Made by a program: the position numbers and the translations under genes. The notes beneath the pieces were generated by a model, which worked only from the letters and a program-made list of their open reading frames with translations, was not told where the DNA came from and searched no databases. A stretch of DNA of 64,000 nucleotides from G020344215 sp039586575. GTDB lineage: Bacteria; Gemmatimonadota; Gemmatimonadetes; Palauibacterales; KS3-K002. This document shows, one piece after another, positions 59,662-64,000 of the stretch. The stretch spans positions 30,315-94,314 of the forward strand of contig JBDHKD010000009.1 of NCBI GenBank assembly GCA_039586575.1, read 5' to 3'. The first letter of the stretch is position 1. Each line of letters begins with the position of its first letter.

Positions 59662-62125
59662 GAAGGTAGAGGGAGAAGTCGAGGGCACGTCCCCGAACGC
59701 CGATACCGAGTGGCTCCCGCGCTGGGCGCCCTATGCGGTGTTCGCGTTTCTGACGGTCTTCTTGTTTCGCGAGTTTATCGTGTCGCGAGGGCTGCTTTTC
59801 GGGACCGACGTCATCGTGCTCGGCTATTTCGCTCGCAGTCTGTTCGCGTCGATCGTTGGGAATTCCCACGTATTTCCTTTGTGGAACCCATACATTTTCG
59901 GGGGGCTCCCGTTCGTCGATGCGATGCACGGCGACATCTTCTATCCCACAACCATCCTGAAGTTCGTGATGCCGGTGCACAGGGCGATGGGCTGGAAGAT
60001 CGTCCTCCATGTGTTCCTGGCTGGCGTCTTCGCTTTCGGCTGGCTCCGACACCTCAGGGTCAGTCGACCGATCGCCACGTTCGGTGCCGTGACTTATATG
60101 TTGGCGCCCGTGCTGGTCAGCCTCGTCTATCCGGGCCATGACGGCAAGCTCTTCGTCACGGCACTGACGCCACTGGCCCTCTGGGTCACCGATTGGGCGA
60201 TCGTCCGAGGCGGTGCGTGGCGCTTCGCCACGCTATCGCTGGTCATTGCGTTGCTCATCTACACAGCCCACATGCAGCTCGCCTACTTCACGACCTGGGC
60301 GATCGTGGTCCTCGCCGCCTTCCGGCTCGCCCAGTGGTGGAGAGGAGGGGCGGTGCCGGTCGCGCTGGGACGTCGTCTCGGCGGTCTCGTCGCCGCGGGT
60401 GTCGTCGGAGCCCTGCTCATCGGGGCGCTGCAGTTGTGGGCGCCGGTCCGCTACCTGACGAAATACTCGCAACGGGTGGAGAGAACGACGGAGGCGGAGC
60501 CCGAGTCGGGCTACACGTACTCGACCTCGTGGTCGCTGCACCCCGAGGAGGCGTTCGCGCTGGTCGTCCCGGAGTTCATCGGCGCCAACATCCAGACAGC
60601 TGAAGGGCGGGTGGACACCTACTGGGGACGGAACCTATTCAAGCTGAACCACGAGTACGGCGGGCTCATCCCGTTGCTGCTCTTGCCGCTGGCGTTCTTC
60701 AGCCGGCGCCGCCGCGGGGAGGCCTGGCTGTTTACCGGGATCGCGATGGCGGCACTGGTCTACGCTTTGGGAGCTACGACACCGCTCTTTCGGCTGTTTT
60801 ACTGGTTGGTGCCGGGGGTGAAGCTATTCCGAGCGCCCAGTAGCATCATGTACCTATTCGCGATCGCTGTCATCAGCGCGGCAGCCCTCGGGCTCGAGGG
60901 GATGCGCGAAGGGCAGACCGGCAGGGAAGCCCATCAAGCGACACGGAAGGTGACCCTCTACCTCTGGGTTGCGGCCGGCGTCTTCCTCTTGCTGGCCCTT
61001 CTCGGATCGACCGGTGCCTTCACCGACCTCTGGACGGCGACGCTGTACCGCGGGATCGATCCCGCCAAGGCAGCCGCGCTGCGGGAGAACCTTCCCAACA
61101 TCCAGAGGGGATTGTGGTTGACGGTCCTGTTGAGTGGAGCGCTCGCAGGTGCCTGGCAGCTGCGCAGCCGGCGGTCTATACCAGAGTCTGCTTGGATCGG
61201 CGCGCTCGTGCTGCTCAGTGTCGTGGATATGCTGCGAGTCGATCCTCAGTACCTCCGGGTCGTCAGTCCAGCGCTCTATTTTCCGCGGGACGACACGACG
61301 GAGTTCCTGATCGCGCGGCAGCAGCGGTCGCCCGAACCGTTCCGGGTCTTTCCGCTGGCCAACACTCCGTATCAACCGAACCACTTCGCCCTGTACGGGG
61401 TCGAGGAGCTTACCGGTCATCACGGGAACGAGCTTGGGCGCTACCGCGAGATGACCGAGCGTGATCGGCTGGGTGAGCAGAACTTCCGGGTGATGCGCCT
61501 GCTCAACGTCCGCTACTTGGTGAGCGGGGCGCCGCTGCAAGCACAGGGGCTGCGCGAGGTGCACCGTGGACGCCGCTCGCTCGTCTACGAAATCAGCAGC
61601 GCTTTTCCGCGGGCGTTTCTGGTGCCGCGCCTCGAGCAGGTCGAGGCGGCGGAAGAACTGGAGCTTCTGCTGAGTCCCGACTTCGATCCCGCGCGCTCGG
61701 CGATCGTCGAGCGCGCGATGGTGGGCGAAGTGGCGGGCAGCATGACGGCTGAGGGGCAAGAGGAATTTATCAGGGGACGCGTGACCTGGGTGGAGCGTGA
61801 GATCAACCATCAAACGCTGCAGGTCGAGACATCGCAGCCGGCGATTCTCGTCGTATCGGACAACTACTATCCGGCCTGGCACGCTACGATCGATGGATCG
61901 GAGGTTCCACTTTTGCGCGCGGACTATTCGCTGCGCGCGGTCGAAGTGCCGGCGGGAACCCATGAGGTGCGGTTCGTCTATCGATCGCCCCTCCTGCTTG
62001 CGGCGCTCTGGACTACTTTGATCTCACTGCTGGTCGTCCTCGCGATCGTCGGTACGGCCCTGTACACGCGTCGGCGGGCGGCTCGCAGCGATGCGACGGC
62101 CGCTGGCGGCACGGCCCCACGGTGA
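59639..62125 (+). CDS. YfhO family membrane protein (putative GT-C glycosyltransferase)
   Basis: Large integral membrane protein of 828 residues from ATG 59639, with about 12-13 helices and a C-terminal soluble beta domain of about 150 residues. GTDVIVLGYFARSLFASIV...PLWNPYIFGGLPFVDAMHGDIFYP is the conserved first loop of YfhO proteins. QPAILVVSDNYYPAWHATIDGSEVPLLRADYSLRAVEVPAG is the typical C-terminal beta domain, and one last helix ends the protein. Homologues in Gram-positives act as polyprenyl-phosphate-dependent glycosyltransferases on teichoic acids. Acceptor here unknown. It overlaps the previous gene by 23 bases and the next by four. Confidence 0.82.
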   Translation: MKRKQRDKKVEGEVEGTSPNADTEWLPRWAPYAVFAFLTVFLFREFIVSRGLLFGTDVIVLGYFARSLFASIVGNSHVFPLWNPYIFGGLPFVDAMHGDIFYPTTILKFVMPVHRAMGWKIVLHVFLAGVFAFGWLRHLRVSRPIATFGAVTYMLAPVLVSLVYPGHDGKLFVTALTPLALWVTDWAIVRGGAWRFATLSLVIALLIYTAHMQLAYFTTWAIVVLAAFRLAQWWRGGAVPVALGRRLGGLVAAGVVGALLIGALQLWAPVRYLTKYSQRVERTTEAEPESGYTYSTSWSLHPEEAFALVVPEFIGANIQTAEGRVDTYWGRNLFKLNHEYGGLIPLLLLPLAFFSRRRRGEAWLFTGIAMAALVYALGATTPLFRLFYWLVPGVKLFRAPSSIMYLFAIAVISAAALGLEGMREGQTGREAHQATRKVTLYLWVAAGVFLLLALLGSTGAFTDLWTATLYRGIDPAKAAALRENLPNIQRGLWLTVLLSGALAGAWQLRSRRSIPESAWIGALVLLSVVDMLRVDPQYLRVVSPALYFPRDDTTEFLIARQQRSPEPFRVFPLANTPYQPNHFALYGVEELTGHHGNELGRYREMTERDRLGEQNFRVMRLLNVRYLVSGAPLQAQGLREVHRGRRSLVYEISSAFPRAFLVPRLEQVEAAEELELLLSPDFDPARSAIVERAMVGEVAGSMTAEGQEEFIRGRVTWVEREINHQTLQVETSQPAILVVSDNYYPAWHATIDGSEVPLLRADYSLRAVEVPAGTHEVRFVYRSPLLLAALWTTLISLLVVLAIVGTALYTRRRAARSDATAAGGTAPR

Positions 62126-63093
62126 ACACCTCGCTGCGGCGCGGGGCAGGGTGGGCGCTCAAGGTCGTCCTCACGCTCGCCGTGACGTATTTCCTATTCC
62201 GCTCGATTCGTGTGTCCTGGAGTGAGATCTCCGGATTGGAGGCGATGGCCTGGCGACCTCGACTCGGACCGCTCGTCGCTTCGCTGGTGACCCTCCTGGC
62301 GGTCTTCGCCTACCTGGTCAAGCTCTGGGCGTTGATGGTGAAAGGTTTAGGTGGCCCCTCGCTTCGGTTGGTCGATGCGATCAGGATCTTCTTTCTCGCC
62401 AACCTCGGTCGTTACTTGCCCGGCAAGTTCTGGCAGTTGGCGGGACTCACCTACCTGGCCGGCAGGCAGGGCGTCAGCCTCCCGGTGGCGTCGACGTCGG
62501 CGGTGCTGGGACAGGTCTTTTCGCTTGGCGCGGCCGCGTCGCTCGGCGTGCTTGGCTTGCTCCTGGCGGGCTTCGCTCCGCGCTACTCGCAAGGGCTGCG
62601 GGTCGCGGCCGTCGCTCTGCTGGTTCTGATCAGCTTGCTGACCACGGTACCGGCGGCGCTCCGCTTCGTTCTGCGGCTCGCCTTCCGGCTGGGTCGCAGC
62701 GGGGACGAAGTGCCGAGGCTCGACCCCTGGTTCGGGGCCCGCTGGCTGGGCCTCTACATGCCAGCCTGGGTAGGGTACGGTATTGCGTTTGGGCTGCTCT
62801 GGGCCTCATTTCCGGCGCTGCCGCGAGTTTCATGGCTGGCGGCGACCGGGGGCTTTGCCAGCGCCTATTTCTTCGGCTACGCGGCCCTTTTCGCACCCGC
62901 CGGCCTGGGGGTCCGGGAGGGCGCCCTGGCGGTCATGTTGGCTCCCTGGACAGGTGCGGCCGGGGCGACTCTGCTGGCGGTGATTGCGCGCCTGTGGATG
63001 ACCCTGGCTGAGCTCGTGCCGCTGGTTTTCGTTGGAGGCAGAACCTTGGTTGGCCAACGGGAAAGATTGGAATCATCGACCGATGACAAGTGA
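62122..63093 (+). CDS. UPF0104 / LPG-synthase-type membrane protein
   Basis: Integral membrane protein of 323 residues with about eight helices, in the family that matches the transmembrane part of lysylphosphatidylglycerol synthase. FFLANLGRYLPGKFWQLAGLTYLAGRQGVSLPVASTSAVLGQVFSLGAAASLG is the characteristic middle segment, and FGYAALFAPAGLGVREGALAVML closes the fold. No aminoacyltransferase domain is attached, so the likely role is lipid or lipid-linked sugar translocation, but this is not established. GTG 62122 overlaps the YfhO stop by four bases. Confidence 0.82.
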   Translation: MNTSLRRGAGWALKVVLTLAVTYFLFRSIRVSWSEISGLEAMAWRPRLGPLVASLVTLLAVFAYLVKLWALMVKGLGGPSLRLVDAIRIFFLANLGRYLPGKFWQLAGLTYLAGRQGVSLPVASTSAVLGQVFSLGAAASLGVLGLLLAGFAPRYSQGLRVAAVALLVLISLLTTVPAALRFVLRLAFRLGRSGDEVPRLDPWFGARWLGLYMPAWVGYGIAFGLLWASFPALPRVSWLAATGGFASAYFFGYAALFAPAGLGVREGALAVMLAPWTGAAGATLLAVIARLWMTLAELVPLVFVGGRTLVGQRERLESSTDDK

Positions 63094-63811
63094 CAGCAAT
63101 CGCACGCTCATCGTGATGCCGACCTTCAACGAGCGGGAGAACCTCCCACAGATCGTGCCGGAGGTGCTCTCGAAGGACCCTGGCATTCACGTGCTCATCG
63201 TTGACGACAATTCACCGGACGGTACCGGTCAGGTGGCCGACGAGCTGGCGGCGCGGGAGGAAAGAATCCACGTCATGCACCGGCCGGGCAAGCTGGGATT
63301 GGGCACGGCCTACATCGCCGGGTTCAAGTGGGCCTTGGAGCGCGACTACGAGTTCATCTTCGAGATGGACTCCGATTTCTCACACAACCCGGATCACATC
63401 CCTGAATTCCTGGCAGCGGCGAAGGATTACGATCTGGTGCTTGGCTCGCGCTACCTAAAGGGTGTGACGGTCGTCAACTGGCCGATGTCGCGCCTTTTGT
63501 TGAGCTATTTCGCCAACAAGTACTCGCGCATTATCACCGGGTTACCGTTCTCGGATACGACCGGTGGCTTTAAGTGCTATCGGAAGAAAGTCTTGCAGAC
63601 CATCGAGCTCGACAGGATCACCTCCGAAGGCTACTCGTTCCAAATCGAGACCACATTTCGCGCCTGGCGGAAAGGATTCAAGATCGGTGAGATCAAGATC
63701 GTATTCACCGACCGAGCCGAAGGGACGAGCAAGATGAGCGGTAGGATCATCCGCGAGGCGGTTTGGAAGGTCTGGTGGCTCAGATTGCTCAGAATCGTCC
63801 GGAAACTGTGA
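63083..63811 (+). CDS. Polyprenol-phosphate mannose synthase (DPM1-like GT2)
   Basis: GT-A glycosyltransferase of 242 residues without added membrane helices, like dolichyl-phosphate mannose synthase catalytic subunits. TLIVMPTFNERENLPQIV, VLIVDDNSPDGTGQVADEL, GLGTAYIAGFKWAL, FEMDSDFSHNPDHIPEFL (the metal motif), LVLGSRYLKGV, DTTGGFKCYRKKVL and IVFTDRAEGTSKMSGRIIREAVW are the DPM1 signatures. The ATG at 63083 overlaps the previous gene by 11 bases. It is the second GT2 of the cluster and could charge polyprenyl phosphate with mannose for the GT-C enzymes. Confidence 0.93.
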   Translation: MTSDSNRTLIVMPTFNERENLPQIVPEVLSKDPGIHVLIVDDNSPDGTGQVADELAAREERIHVMHRPGKLGLGTAYIAGFKWALERDYEFIFEMDSDFSHNPDHIPEFLAAAKDYDLVLGSRYLKGVTVVNWPMSRLLLSYFANKYSRIITGLPFSDTTGGFKCYRKKVLQTIELDRITSEGYSFQIETTFRAWRKGFKIGEIKIVFTDRAEGTSKMSGRIIREAVWKVWWLRLLRIVRKL

Positions 63812-64000
63812 TGAAGCGCGCTGTCTTCCTGGACCGTGACGGTACCGTGAGCGAGGAAGTCGGCTACGTCAACCATGTCGGTCGCTTTCGCCTGATCCCC
63901 CGAGCGGCACAGGGAATCCGGCGCATCAACGAGTCGGATTACCTGGCGGTTCTGGTGACCAATCAGGCTGGCGTCGCCAGAGGCTATTTCAAAGAGTCGC
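63811..64000 (+). CDS. gmhB: HAD phosphatase, GmhB-like, cut by the window end
   Basis: The first 63 codons of a HAD-family phosphatase: AVFLDRDGTVSEEVGYVNHV has the catalytic Asp pair, and LVTNQAGVARGYF is the second motif. The pattern is that of D-glycero-D-manno-heptose-1,7-bisphosphate 7-phosphatase (ADP-heptose route for LPS core or other surface sugars); histidinol phosphatase shares it, so specificity is not certain from the fragment. The ATG overlaps the DPM1-like stop by one base, so it belongs to the glycan operon. Confidence 0.85.
   Translation, partial: MKRAVFLDRDGTVSEEVGYVNHVGRFRLIPRAAQGIRRINESDYLAVLVTNQAGVARGYFKES

Noticed and set aside
1..64000. Search for tRNA, rRNA, CRISPR arrays and insertion sequences
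   Set aside because: No tRNA cloverleaf, rRNA core, regularly spaced repeats or transposase motifs were recognised by reading; short or divergent cases could be missed without a covariance search.
54818..64000. Glycan cluster as a defence or secretion system
   Set aside because: All products match glycosyltransferase, sugar-nucleotide or membrane-transport families; no nuclease, toxin or secretion ATPase is present.

Overview
The window is about 62% G+C, gene-dense and mostly housekeeping. It looks like a chromosomal segment of a diderm, aerobically respiring bacterium. The evidence is a full NADH:quinone oxidoreductase (complex I) operon, a Kdo and lipopolysaccharide-transport (kds/lpt) operon, sigma-54, lipoprotein signal peptides and an outer-membrane barrel protein. 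Gene content and order would fit a Gemmatimonadota-like lineage, but that placement is inference without a marker tree. No rRNA, tRNA, CRISPR array, prophage or insertion sequence was seen, and no gene-free stretch exceeds about 215 bases.

Layout. 1-1.7 kb (minus strand): a sulfatase cut by the window edge, preceded by an internally deleted sulfatase remnant. 1.8-15.3 kb: a small unknown protein, ComF, the glycolytic gap-pgk-tpiA set, a DUF4177-like protein, secG, an RNase HI-like gene divergent from carA, a signal-peptide-peptidase-type protease, an HU-type protein, moaD-moaE, mdh, an OB-fold membrane protein, an M28 peptidase and dcd. 15.3-29.6 kb: nuoA-B-CD-E-F-G-H-I-J-K-L-M-N, driven by a good promoter that lies back to back with the dcd promoter. 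29.7-35.4 kb: phosphohexomutase, carbamate kinase, sucCD, an EIIA-CBS regulator and ndk. 35.4-41.5 kb: yceD-rpmF-plsX-fabH-fabD-fabG-(acpP)-fabF, in which acpP is broken as read here. 41.6-45.3 kb: ispF, DedA, a XerC/D recombinase and an outer-membrane protein. 45.3-54.8 kb: kdsB-pyrG-kdsA-kdsC-kdsD-lptC-lptA-lptB-rpoN, which makes CTP and CMP-Kdo and builds the LPS transport bridge. 54.8-64 kb: a surface-glycan cluster with two polyprenyl-phosphate hexose synthases, two large GT-C-type membrane proteins, WecB, a GT4 enzyme, a flippase-like membrane protein and a heptose-bisphosphate phosphatase cut by the window end.

Most striking points: acpP lacks about 94 bp and is frameshifted although it is normally essential; the RNase HI-like protein appears to lack two of four catalytic carboxylates; LptB carries a roughly 150-residue N-terminal extension I do not recognise; and the terminal cluster resembles a three-component (GT2, flippase, YfhO/GT-C) glycosylation system in a diderm.
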